DNA from: Bacilli bacterium
Lineage (GTDB): Bacteria > Bacillota_I > Bacilli_A > RFN20 > CAG-826
Direction: 5' to 3'
Assembly (NCBI GenBank): GCA_016298185.1
Contig: JAEDDA010000012.1
Coordinates: 1-31,696, forward strand
DNA: 31,696 nucleotides
In this document: one piece after another, positions 24,525 to 31,683 of the stretch
How the letters are laid out: each line of letters opens with the position of its first letter
Numbering within the stretch: position 1 is the first letter of the stretch
Made by a program: the position numbers and the translations under genes
Notes under the pieces: generated by a model
The model's database searches: none
What the model was told of the DNA's origin: nothing
What the model saw: the letters and a program-made list of their open reading frames with translations, nothing else

Positions 24525-25406
24525 TTATTTGATTTCTGAACGAAGAGGGAGCGACGCAATCGCTCCTTTTCTTGTGACTGCAATAGAAGAGACCTTGCTA
24601 GCAAACTCCATTGCTTCTTTAACTTCTTTTCCTTCACTTAATGCAGTGACAAAAGCGCCGCAATAACTATCTCCTGCACCAGTTGTATCAATAGCATTCA
24701 CCTTGTGAGGAGCGACAGCGAATGACTTATTGTCATCAACATATAAACTTCCCTTTTCACCTAAAGTAACAATGACATGCTTAATACCTTGTCTGATTAA
24801 ATATTTTGAGCGTTCTTCAAAGTCACCTTTAATTGATGGTGTGAAGTATTCGAGTTCGTGTTCATTTGGAATAAAGAAATCAATATTTTCAAAAGTAGAC
24901 TTTGGTATTTCATGGTAAGGAGCTGGGTTTAGGACTACAGTGAGGCCTTGTTCTTTAGCCCTTTTTATCGCATAACAAATCGTATCTATTGGGTTTTCAA
25001 GTTGGAGGAGCAAAAAATCAAATTTTGAGAAGTCAATTTTATCAATATCTTCTTTTGTGATATCCATGTTTGAACCTGGAACAACGATAATTCTGTTCTC
25101 GGCATTTTGTGTTTCGATAGTGATGCTCGCGACACATGTATTTTGTTTAGAAATCTTCAAATTTGCCCGCAAACCAACACTTTTTAAGAAGTTTTGCGCT
25201 CTTTTTCCGTTGTCATCATCACCAACTGAACCATAAAATTCTACATCTCCATTTAAGAAGTGAATAGCGCAAGCTTGGTTTGCGCCTTTGCCGCCTATGT
25301 TTGATAAAAATGATTCACCATAAACAGTAGTGCCTGGTTCAGGTAAGATGGATGTATATGTCACATTATCGATAGAAATACTACCGATGACTAAAAATTT
25401 TTTCAT
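24525..25406 (-). CDS. rbsK: ribokinase (PfkB family)
   Basis: 293 residues, normal for ribokinase, which makes ribose-5-phosphate from ribose and ATP. PfkB signatures are visible: NIGGKGANQA near 36-45, NPAPYHEIP near 160, VTLGEKGS near 213-220 and the catalytic-base motif DTTGAGDSYCGAF near 239-251. It overlaps the stop of the nucleoside hydrolase gene as TAATG, indicating tight coupling: the hydrolase releases ribose and this enzyme traps it. The segment coding KGAIASLP near the C-terminus also forms a terminator hairpin on the opposite strand. Other PfkB sugar or nucleoside kinases are the alternative, but the partner gene supports ribose. Confidence 0.9.
   Translation of the reverse strand: MKKFLVIGSISIDNVTYTSILPEPGTTVYGESFLSNIGGKGANQACAIHFLNGDVEFYGSVGDDDNGKRAQNFLKSVGLRANLKISKQNTCVASITIETQNAENRIIVVPGSNMDITKEDIDKIDFSKFDFLLLQLENPIDTICYAIKRAKEQGLTVVLNPAPYHEIPKSTFENIDFFIPNEHELEYFTPSIKGDFEERSKYLIRQGIKHVIVTLGEKGSLYVDDNKSFAVAPHKVNAIDTTGAGDSYCGAFVTALSEGKEVKEAMEFASKVSSIAVTRKGAIASLPLRSEIK
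24547..24573 (+). terminator. intrinsic terminator inside the convergent ribokinase coding end
   Basis: GGAGCGA, a CGCAA loop and TCGCTCC make a perfect 7-bp GC-rich stem followed by TTTTCTTGT on the + strand. It lies 24 nt downstream of the small-membrane-protein stop but within the last codons of rbsK on the other strand. The - strand copy has no U-tract after it, so it acts only on + transcripts. Confidence 0.75.
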
Positions 25407-26329
25407 TAGTAAGATCTTATTCCTTGTTCAATAATGTCCCAATATTTATTAACATCAATATCCATAGCTACATATGCATTATGTGGTGCGCGCAAATAAT
25501 CAAATACATCGCAATTTGTTCTACCATAACTTGGTCCGTGCGAGATATCGATGACGACATTCATTTTTTGCCATTTGATTAAGTCACTATCTATGATAGA
25601 TGCGATAGTCGCAGGATCATGTAATGGTCCTGCGGCCACACCAAATGTTTTTCTTTGATTTTCATTAAAGACTTTCATTAACTTCACAAACATATCGCTT
25701 GCTTTGTTATTAATCTTTTCCATCCTATTAACTACTTCATCAGTAACAATTACTTTTCTTGTGACATTTAATCCAACCATTCTTACAGTGACACCGCTTG
25801 AGAAAACTACATGTGCGGCTTCTGGGTCACACATAATATTGAATTCAGCGGCAGGTGAAGTATTACCATTATCAACAGAACCACCCATGATGATTATTTC
25901 ATCAAGTTTGTCTAAGATTTTTGGCTCCATTTTGATAGCCATTGCAACATTGGTTAATGGTCCAGTGGCAACAATGGTCACTTTATCGTTATTCATCACG
26001 GTATCAATTATTAATTGAACGCCGTGTCTTTTATCAAATCTGTCTCCATAATTTGGAAAATCAAAACCATCTAAACCGCTTTCACCATGGATAGCAGCGC
26101 AGATGACTCTTTCTCTAACCATTGGGAATTCACATCCAATACATATCGGAACATTAATTCCTAAATATGTCGCAACGTTAAGTGCGTTTCTTGCCGTTTT
26201 TTGAATTGTTTGGTTTCCGGCGACAACACTGATACCTAACAAATTGATATTTGGATTTTTACCCGCAAGTAAAATAGCTACAGCATCATCGTGGCCTGGA
26301 TCGCAATCTAAGCTTATGTTTCTTTTCAT
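25406..26329 (-). CDS. inosine-uridine-preferring nucleoside hydrolase family protein
   Basis: 307 residues, typical of the family, which hydrolyses ribonucleosides to base and ribose. The calcium-binding N-terminal motif DCDPGHDDAVA (Asp8, Asp10, Asp14, Asp15) is intact, and later FNIMCDPEAA and a GPLHDPATIASI motif with the C-terminal metal Asp are present. The ATG is preceded by CAGGT. It is first in an operon with rbsK, overlapping it by one base, which fits a purine/pyrimidine nucleoside salvage unit. Base preference cannot be read. It is divergent from the DUF3810-type gene; TTGAAC with a TAATCT box 17 nt away lies upstream as a possible promoter. Confidence 0.92.
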   Translation of the reverse strand: MKRNISLDCDPGHDDAVAILLAGKNPNINLLGISVVAGNQTIQKTARNALNVATYLGINVPICIGCEFPMVRERVICAAIHGESGLDGFDFPNYGDRFDKRHGVQLIIDTVMNNDKVTIVATGPLTNVAMAIKMEPKILDKLDEIIIMGGSVDNGNTSPAAEFNIMCDPEAAHVVFSSGVTVRMVGLNVTRKVIVTDEVVNRMEKINNKASDMFVKLMKVFNENQRKTFGVAAGPLHDPATIASIIDSDLIKWQKMNVVIDISHGPSYGRTNCDVFDYLRAPHNAYVAMDIDVNKYWDIIEQGIRSY

Positions 26330-26411
26330 AATATGTTTACCTGACTATTTTTAGATTATTATTTTCAATATAATTGTTCAATTAATAATTCATTTGTTTT
26401 ACACTTATTTT
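26330..26411. promoter_or_regulatory. divergent promoter region, nucleoside hydrolase / DUF3810-type gene
   Basis: 82 nt. On the - strand TTGAAC and TAATCT are 17 nt apart upstream of the nucleoside hydrolase. On the + strand TATAAT is at 26369-26374, and TACACT at 26400-26405 ends 6 nt before the ATG of the membrane protease-like gene. No Shine-Dalgarno is seen on the + side. Confidence 0.4.
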
Positions 26412-27551
26412 ATGAAAAAATTCATAAAGAATCATATTCCGTTTCTTATCATGACATTCGTTTTGACACTAATGATTGTTTTTCTTATTGTCATGTCTGT
26501 TTTACAAAAGAATGTTCAAGTAGCGGAAGCATGGACTAGAGGCTATGGTAGACAATACACAAAAGCAATGTCTACTATTAATAAATTATTTCCATTCAGT
26601 TTGACTGAATTCAGCTTTATTGTTGTTATTTGCTCGTGCGTTTTCTTTCTTGGATGGGGTTTCTCATTCTTGGGAAATAAAAAAGTGTGGCCATTTATTC
26701 ATAGATTGTTAATGGTCTGTTTAATCATCGTAGGAACTATCACAATGTATAACGCAAGCGTTGGTTTTGCTTACACTCGTGCCGCAATGCCAATGGAAGG
26801 ATATAACGGAGAAATAAAAAAAGAAGATTTCAAAGCCATTGCGGAATATTTTGTTGAAGATTATAACTCTTGTGTAAATGAGCTTGGAATCGACGAAAAA
26901 GGCGAATTAAAAATGCCTTATTCATGCGAAGATATGATCGCCAAAATCAGATTGGAATTCAACAAATTAAATAACGACTATTTCAGTAACTCAGTTGCTC
27001 ATCCAAAAGCATTAGGAACTTCTGGTTTATTTAACATAGTCGGAATAGTGGGAATGTATTTTGGTGTATTAGGCGAAGCTAACTACAATACATACGCAAC
27101 AAATGCTGAATTACCATTTTATATTACTCATGAACTCTGCCACTCCATAGGAGTAATGAGAGAAGATGACGCTCAATTATTAACTTTCTATCTCTTATCA
27201 ACTAGTAAAGATCCATTATTAAGATGCTCAGCATATTACAACACAATTGGAAGAATTATTGATATTACTAGTTACACTGATAATCCTAATGATCGTAAAG
27301 AAGTAATTTCTCTTATCAGCGATGAAATAAGAGCGAATCAAACATATATTTATAACCATTGGAAAGGAAAAATGTTCTTATACGATTTTGGTAATGCCGT
27401 TAATGATTGGTATTTAAAAATATTTAGTCAAAACAAAGGAACGATTTCATATGATGATACTCCTACTGAAGTTGATCCCGGTGGTCATGTAATAACCCTA
27501 TCCAATTATCAAAGAATTTATTTTAAAATATATTATGAAAATCATATTTAG
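26412..27551 (+). CDS. DUF3810-type membrane protein, putative zinc metallopeptidase
   Basis: 379 residues from the ATG at 26412; an in-frame TTG at 26394 is an alternative start. Neither start has a Shine-Dalgarno. Three membrane helices occupy about residues 10-32, 65-88 and 97-118, followed by a soluble domain. That domain contains ITHELCHSIGV with an HExxH zinc motif (His240, Glu241, His244) and REDDAQL just after, matching the conserved HE-x-AH ... REDEAN pattern of the DUF3810 family. Family members are predicted metal-dependent peptidases of unknown substrate. The stop codon overlaps the AGGAGG of the miniature rubredoxin gene, so they are co-transcribed. Confidence 0.85.
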   Translation: MKKFIKNHIPFLIMTFVLTLMIVFLIVMSVLQKNVQVAEAWTRGYGRQYTKAMSTINKLFPFSLTEFSFIVVICSCVFFLGWGFSFLGNKKVWPFIHRLLMVCLIIVGTITMYNASVGFAYTRAAMPMEGYNGEIKKEDFKAIAEYFVEDYNSCVNELGIDEKGELKMPYSCEDMIAKIRLEFNKLNNDYFSNSVAHPKALGTSGLFNIVGIVGMYFGVLGEANYNTYATNAELPFYITHELCHSIGVMREDDAQLLTFYLLSTSKDPLLRCSAYYNTIGRIIDITSYTDNPNDRKEVISLISDEIRANQTYIYNHWKGKMFLYDFGNAVNDWYLKIFSQNKGTISYDDTPTEVDPGGHVITLSNYQRIYFKIYYENHI

Positions 27552-27562
27552 GAGGAACAAGC

Positions 27563-27700
27563 ATGGAAGAAAAGAAACTTCATCATTATCAATGCACAGT
27601 TTGTGGATATGTCTACGAAACTGAAGAAGATGAATTACCAGATGATTTTGTCTGCCCAGTTTGTGGTGTTGGCAAAGACATGTTTACCAAAGTAGACTAA
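27563..27700 (+). CDS. miniature rubredoxin-like protein
   Basis: 45 residues. Two iron-binding CxxC knuckles are present: CTVCGYVY (Cys11, Cys14) and CPVCGVGKDMF (Cys31, Cys34), joined by an acidic segment with LPDDF. Classical rubredoxins are 52-54 residues with a longer loop between the knuckles. Here only 16 residues separate Cys14 from Cys31, nearer to the rubredoxin-like tail of rubrerythrins. It should bind one Fe and carry single electrons in the cytoplasm. AGGAGG, 7 nt before the ATG, overlaps the previous stop, giving a firm start. The partner reductase is not obvious; the flavin-reductase-like protein 3.4 kb upstream is only a speculation. Confidence 0.88.
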   Translation: MEEKKLHHYQCTVCGYVYETEEDELPDDFVCPVCGVGKDMFTKVD

Positions 27701-27709
27701 TTTTCATAA

Positions 27710-27841
27710 ATGTTAATTAGTAACAATTTAACTTACGGTGACAACGCCGGTATTGTTGCTCCATTTATTGGTGCTGCTCTAGCAGTACTTGTTTGGAAGT
27801 TATTCTTCGGCAAAAAGCAAGAAACAAAAGAAGATGAATAA
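27710..27841 (+). CDS. 43-residue single-pass membrane peptide
   Basis: A short frame 9 nt after the rubredoxin stop. It has a polar start, GDNAGIVAPFIGAALAVLVW as a membrane segment (about residues 11-30), then a basic and charged tail (FFGKKQETKEDE). The TYGDN-hydrophobic-KK arrangement resembles the tail of sortase-anchored surface proteins, but there is no LPxTG and no signal peptide. There is no Shine-Dalgarno. It is directly followed by a terminator, so it fits as the last gene of the operon. It could be a true small membrane protein or the remnant of a larger gene. Confidence 0.5.
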   Translation: MLISNNLTYGDNAGIVAPFIGAALAVLVWKLFFGKKQETKEDE

Positions 27842-27863
27842 GATTCTCAACTTTAATTAATAA

Positions 27864-27897
27864 AGCCGCTAGGTTCGTCCCAGCGGTTTTATTTTTT
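27864..27897. terminator. intrinsic terminator between the rubredoxin operon and pepT
   Basis: CCGCT (27866-27870) and AGCGG (27882-27886) pair with an inner GG/CC extension, followed by TTTTATTTTTTT on the + strand. The - strand copy is followed by CTTTATTAATT, so it may also serve pepT. Confidence 0.85.
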
Positions 27898-29090
27898 TAT
27901 ATCTTTAAGATATCGATTATGACATCTATCATCTTTTCAAATTGTTGTATTACTAAGAATTCGAAACGTCCATGGTGGTTGTAAGATCCAGTACCTAAGT
28001 TTGGAGTTACTAGACCCATTTTGGAGAAGGTTGCACCATCTGTTCCACCTCTAATTTTAGTGGATTTTGGTTCGATACCATTCTTTCTTAATGCAGCTTT
28101 AGCTAATTCAACTGGTTTAGGATTTTTATCAACATATGGTTTCATGTTTTCGTATTGTTCTTTAATAGAAACATTTATGTTAATGCCAGGGTATTTGCTC
28201 ATTAATGTTTTGGCGTTTTCCAAGATGATTTGGTCACGCTTTTCGAGCTTTTCCCTGCAAAAATCCCTCAAAATGAGCTCTGCATGAATATTATCGGATG
28301 ATCCTTTGACCTCGTTCATATGCCAATAACCATCATCTTCACCTGCTTCAAATGGTGTATCGTTTTTAGGCATCATATTAATCAATTGATTTAAAACCAA
28401 GATAGCATTAATCAATTTTCCTTTTCCTTCACCTGGGTGAACACTGACACCTTGGATGTCAATTTCTACACCTTCAGCATTGAAGTTTTCATAATCGACA
28501 TTTTCAATTAATGCTCCATCCACTGTGAATGCGTAATCAGCATCCATTTTGTTCAATGAGAAGTGTTTTGCGCCTTCCCCAATTTCTTCATCGACTGTAA
28601 AAGCGACGGAGATGTTGTGGTGCTTAACTTCAGGATGCTCGTGGAAGTACTCTAATGCATTCATAATAATGGCAATACCTGCTTTATCATCTGCGCCCAA
28701 TAGTGTATTTCCATCTGTAGTTACTAAATCACAACCCTTAAATCTGCTTAAGAAAGGGAATTGCTTTGGTGATAAGACATATTTCTCATTTAAAACAATG
28801 TCTCCTCCATCATAGTTTTTATGGATTTGAGGATTCACACCTTCACCTGTTACTTCTAATGCAGTATCAATATGGGCATTTAAACCAATTTTATCACCTT
28901 CACCTTTAAGGTGAGCATAAACAATACCATATTCATCCATATAAGCATCAGAAAGGCCTAATTGTTTTAATTCTTCCACTAATAACTTTGATAAATTCTT
29001 TTGCTTTTCTGTAGATGGTGTTGTTCCAGTTTTATCGTTAGATTGTGTATCAATCTTTGCGTATCTTATAAATCTATCTATTTTTGCCAT
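27897..29090 (-). CDS. pepT: peptidase T (tripeptide aminopeptidase)
   Basis: 397 residues from the ATG at 29090, chosen because GAGG lies 6 nt upstream; an in-frame TTG at 29108 is less likely. M20 family zinc enzyme that removes the N-terminal residue of tripeptides in the cytoplasm. Metal and catalytic residues visible: His73 and Asp75 in NAHIDT, Asp134 in LGADDKAG, the base Glu168 and ligand Glu169 in VDEEIGEG, Asp191 in TVDG, and a late GSYNHHGRFEF His ligand. Length matches known PepT (about 405-410). A TATAAT lies about 20 nt upstream of the start on the - strand. Confidence 0.95.
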   Translation of the reverse strand: MAKIDRFIRYAKIDTQSNDKTGTTPSTEKQKNLSKLLVEELKQLGLSDAYMDEYGIVYAHLKGEGDKIGLNAHIDTALEVTGEGVNPQIHKNYDGGDIVLNEKYVLSPKQFPFLSRFKGCDLVTTDGNTLLGADDKAGIAIIMNALEYFHEHPEVKHHNISVAFTVDEEIGEGAKHFSLNKMDADYAFTVDGALIENVDYENFNAEGVEIDIQGVSVHPGEGKGKLINAILVLNQLINMMPKNDTPFEAGEDDGYWHMNEVKGSSDNIHAELILRDFCREKLEKRDQIILENAKTLMSKYPGININVSIKEQYENMKPYVDKNPKPVELAKAALRKNGIEPKSTKIRGGTDGATFSKMGLVTPNLGTGSYNHHGRFEFLVIQQFEKMIDVIIDILKI

Positions 29091-29172
29091 AAACTTGCCT
29101 CGCAGCAATTATTATAGTTTCTTTTAAAGAAAAATTGTTTCTATTTATTCGTAATAACATATAATTATGTTC
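29091..29172. promoter_or_regulatory. divergent promoter region with a 15-nt palindrome, pepT / kinase-like gene
   Basis: On the - strand TATAAT is at 29111-29116 for pepT. On the + strand TATAAT at 29160-29165, with TTGTTT at 29135-29140 (19-nt spacing), serves the kinase-like gene. Between them lies TTTCTTTTAAAGAAA (29118-29132), a perfect palindrome around a central T that touches the pepT promoter and could be an operator. Confidence 0.5.
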
Positions 29173-29757
29173 ATGAAAGAAATTATTGAGATTAAAAGAA
29201 AAGAATTCGAAGTGCTCGAAAAAATGGGCGAACATTCCTTTAAAGTACAAAGAAAAAATAAGATTTTCTTTTTAAAGAAATATGATAATAAAGATGCATT
29301 TAATGCATTTGTTGATCAATATCGTAGATTAAAAATAACAGCAATGGATATTCCTAAATGTTATTTATTTGATAAAAACCTTTTAATTAGTGTTGTAGAT
29401 TTTATTGAAGGTGATAATATTTTTGATCTTCTTTTAAGAGAAGATATTAAGAATGAAGAAATCTATAAATTTCTCTTCCAAGATGAATGGTATATGAGAA
29501 GAGAAAAACTAAGAATTGATTTTCATCCTGAAAACTTTAAATTTGATGGTAAAAAACTTTATTACTTACCTTATAAATATGGAAAATTCGAACCAGATTA
29601 TGATTTCAATATGAAAGATCTCCGTTTGTGGTTCCCCACAAAGCAACTTTCAGCATATGTAAAAAATAAAGGATATGAATTTGACGATTCGCGTATCGGT
29701 AATGAATACGCGACTAATAAGCAAATTGCTTTAATGGCTGTTAAATATTATTTGTAA
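29173..29757 (+). CDS. protein-kinase/APH-like fold protein of unknown function
   Basis: 194 residues. The start at 29173 is preferred over the in-frame ATG at 29167 because TATAAT ends 7 nt before it, which would place the transcript start on this ATG; there is no Shine-Dalgarno. Kinase-like features: KVQRKNKIFFLKKYDN resembles the strand carrying the ATP-binding Lys, VVDFIEGDNIFDLL resembles the hinge, and LRIDFHPENFKF resembles the catalytic HxDxxxxN loop with Asp and Asn present. No DFG-type metal motif follows (LPYKYGKF instead). It may therefore be a divergent kinase or a pseudokinase. One base separates its stop from prs, so it forms an operon with PRPP synthetase. Confidence 0.6.
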   Translation: MKEIIEIKRKEFEVLEKMGEHSFKVQRKNKIFFLKKYDNKDAFNAFVDQYRRLKITAMDIPKCYLFDKNLLISVVDFIEGDNIFDLLLREDIKNEEIYKFLFQDEWYMRREKLRIDFHPENFKFDGKKLYYLPYKYGKFEPDYDFNMKDLRLWFPTKQLSAYVKNKGYEFDDSRIGNEYATNKQIALMAVKYYL

Positions 29758-29758
29758 T

Positions 29759-30667
29759 ATGAAATACATTGTATTTTCAATCTCTGGAAATAAGAAGCTT
29801 GCTAAGGAAGTGGCAAGATCTTTAAATGCGGAATTGGGCTTAGTTCAAAAGAAATGCTTTGCTGATGGCGAGATTATGGTTAAATCCAAATCTGATGTTA
29901 AGGGCAAAGATGTTATCATCATTCAATCAACTTCCAAAAATGTTAATGATGAATTATTTGGTCTTCTTTTATTACTTGATTCCGCGAAGCGTTCAGGAGC
30001 AAGATCAATCAAATTATTTATGCCTTATTTTGCATATTCGCGACAAGAAAGAGTTAGTTGGACTAATGAACCTGTTTCTTGTGAAGTAGTTGCTAGGATG
30101 ATTGATAGTGCAGATTTCAATAATTTAACATGTTTTGATTTGCATCATCCAGTTATTGAAACATTCTTTAAACACAGTATAGAAAATAAACCTACTACAA
30201 GTTTATTTGCTCAATATTATTTGTCCTATTTTAAAGACAATAACATTTCTTTGAAAGACGTTGTCGTTGTATCGCCTGATCATGGCAGTAATTCACGTGC
30301 TGACATGCTTTCAAAAGCATTAAAAAATATAGATATAGTTATTTTGGATAAAGTTCGTCCTCAGCCAAATAGTGCAGAGCATTTAGAGATTGATGGTAAA
30401 CTTGTTAAAGATAAGGTTTGCATACTTATTGATGACATCATTGATACGGGTGGAACAATTGCATCTGCTAGCAAATTATTACTCAAAAAAGGCGCAAAAT
30501 CCGTATTAGTTGGTGGAACACACCCCGTTTTCTCTAAAGGATGTGTCTCAAGAATTAAAAGGTCTGGAGTCACCGATTTAGTAGTAACAAACACAATCGA
30601 AAAGAAACTCAATCCAAGTATAAAAGTGTTGGATATTCTCCCTTTAATATTGGATGAGATTAAATAA
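29759..30667 (+). CDS. prs: ribose-phosphate pyrophosphokinase (PRPP synthetase)
   Basis: 302 residues, slightly shorter than the usual 315-320. It makes PRPP from ribose-5-phosphate and ATP. Motifs: the FADGEIMV segment near 34-41, AYSRQER (92-98; usually RQDRK), the metal/ATP His in DLHHP (127-131), VSPDHGSNSRAD in place of the common SPDxGGVxRA, DKVRPQPN in place of DKRRPRPN, and the PRPP loop DDIIDTGGT (225-233), which is intact. It is diverged but catalytically plausible. It follows the kinase-like gene by one base and precedes a 39-residue membrane peptide by one base. Its ribose-5-phosphate could come from the nucleoside hydrolase-ribokinase pair upstream. Confidence 0.9.
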   Translation: MKYIVFSISGNKKLAKEVARSLNAELGLVQKKCFADGEIMVKSKSDVKGKDVIIIQSTSKNVNDELFGLLLLLDSAKRSGARSIKLFMPYFAYSRQERVSWTNEPVSCEVVARMIDSADFNNLTCFDLHHPVIETFFKHSIENKPTTSLFAQYYLSYFKDNNISLKDVVVVSPDHGSNSRADMLSKALKNIDIVILDKVRPQPNSAEHLEIDGKLVKDKVCILIDDIIDTGGTIASASKLLLKKGAKSVLVGGTHPVFSKGCVSRIKRSGVTDLVVTNTIEKKLNPSIKVLDILPLILDEIK

Positions 30668-30668
30668 T

Positions 30669-30788
30669 ATGGAACTAGAAACACAAAAGTATAGATCCGC
30701 AGCAGAAGTTTTATTAGCGAATTCAGTGATTTTAGTGTTGTACGTTGTACTAATAATAACCTACCTAATATCATTTTCAGGTATTTAG
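30669..30788 (+). CDS. 39-residue single-pass membrane peptide after prs
   Basis: The frame begins one base after the prs stop, the same spacing as between the kinase-like gene and prs. A charged start (ELETQKYR) is followed by one long hydrophobic segment (about residues 13-37). There is no Shine-Dalgarno, so translation would rely on coupling. Nothing similar is known to me. The tight spacing and clean TM pattern support it being real, but a chance frame cannot be excluded. Confidence 0.4.
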   Translation: MELETQKYRSAAEVLLANSVILVLYVVLIITYLISFSGI

Positions 30789-30806
30789 TTTAGAGTAGGT
30801 AAGATT

Positions 30807-31007
30807 ATGGTTTTGTTTAATGCATCTATCTTCGGTTTTAAACTTTATCAGCTCTTTGGTTTACCGATCTGTCTCTCAACAGCGAAAGTCGCTATCGGTG
30901 AAACTGCAGTTATGATTATTTGTTATATTTTATTTATGCTTATTAAGTGTAGAAAACCATTATTTAATAGCATTAGAGCTAATCAAAATATTGAATTCAA
31001 GTGCTAA
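30807..31007 (+). CDS. small hypothetical membrane protein (66 residues)
   Basis: One or two hydrophobic segments, the clearest around AVMIICYILFMLI, then a basic stretch. GAGTAGGT lies 7 nt before the ATG and gives the start modest support. It is 18 nt downstream of the 39-residue peptide and 40 nt upstream of mntP. No family is recognised; it could be a remnant of a larger membrane protein. Confidence 0.45.
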   Translation: MVLFNASIFGFKLYQLFGLPICLSTAKVAIGETAVMIICYILFMLIKCRKPLFNSIRANQNIEFKC

Positions 31008-31047
31008 ATGATAAATATTACATTTATTCGTTGATTAATTTAAGGTT

Positions 31048-31683
31048 ATGACAATTGAAATTATTATTGCAATTATATTCTTGGGTTTAGGTCTTTCGAT
31101 GGACGCTTTTTCAGTTGCACTTGTTGATGGATTGACCATGAAAGGAATCACTAAAAGAAGATCATTCTTCATTGCTGGTTCATTTGGTTTCATGCAAGCT
31201 TTCATGCCACTCGTCGGTTTCTGGTTAGTTGAAGTTGTTGAACTTATTGCTGGTAGCGTTGCTGGCGAGAAAGCGGGAGAGATTGCATCGGTTATTGTTG
31301 TATGGTTAGCATTTATCTTATTACTCTTTGTTGGCGGTAAGATGCTCATTGAATCAATTATTAGTCTTAGAAAACCTCCAGAAGAGAAAGAGGAGAAGTC
31401 TTTTTCATACCGCAATATTATTCTTTATTCCGTTTTAACCGCGATTGATGCGTTGGCTGCAGGCGTTGCATTATATGCAGATATGTCCACAACCACAACC
31501 GTATGGATTCATGTTTCTATTATTTTAGTTATTACTTTTGGAATGTCTTTGATTGGCTTATTCCTTGGTAAATTTATAATTCGTTTACTTAAAGGTAAAT
31601 ATGAAATTTCTGGTATTATAGGTGGCTGTATCTTAATTCTTTTAGCTGTTTGGGTGGTCTTAAGTCACTATTTACCGTTTTAG
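31048..31683 (+). CDS. mntP: manganese exporter MntP
   Basis: 211 residues with six helices. MntP family signatures are clear: the GLGLSMDAFSVAL motif (near 13-25), FGFMQAFMPLVGFW (near 46-59), and the second repeat opening with LTAIDALAAGVALYAD. Conserved Asp residues in helices 1 and 4 (SMDAFS, AIDALA) line the proposed Mn2+ path. It exports Mn2+ across the plasma membrane. AAGG lies only 2 nt before the ATG, and a TAATTT ends 6 nt before it, so the initiation mode is unclear. No yybP-ykoY (Mn) riboswitch fits in the 40-nt gap. The gene is complete and the window ends shortly after. Confidence 0.93.
   Translation: MTIEIIIAIIFLGLGLSMDAFSVALVDGLTMKGITKRRSFFIAGSFGFMQAFMPLVGFWLVEVVELIAGSVAGEKAGEIASVIVVWLAFILLLFVGGKMLIESIISLRKPPEEKEEKSFSYRNIILYSVLTAIDALAAGVALYADMSTTTTVWIHVSIILVITFGMSLIGLFLGKFIIRLLKGKYEISGIIGGCILILLAVWVVLSHYLPF

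Noticed and set aside
30361..30774. Open frame (137 codons) antisense to the end of prs
   Set aside because: Opposite well-conserved prs motifs, no start signals, composition typical of a shadow frame.
31008..31047. Manganese (yybP-ykoY) riboswitch before mntP
   Set aside because: The gap is only 40 nt and lacks the conserved paired elements of that class.
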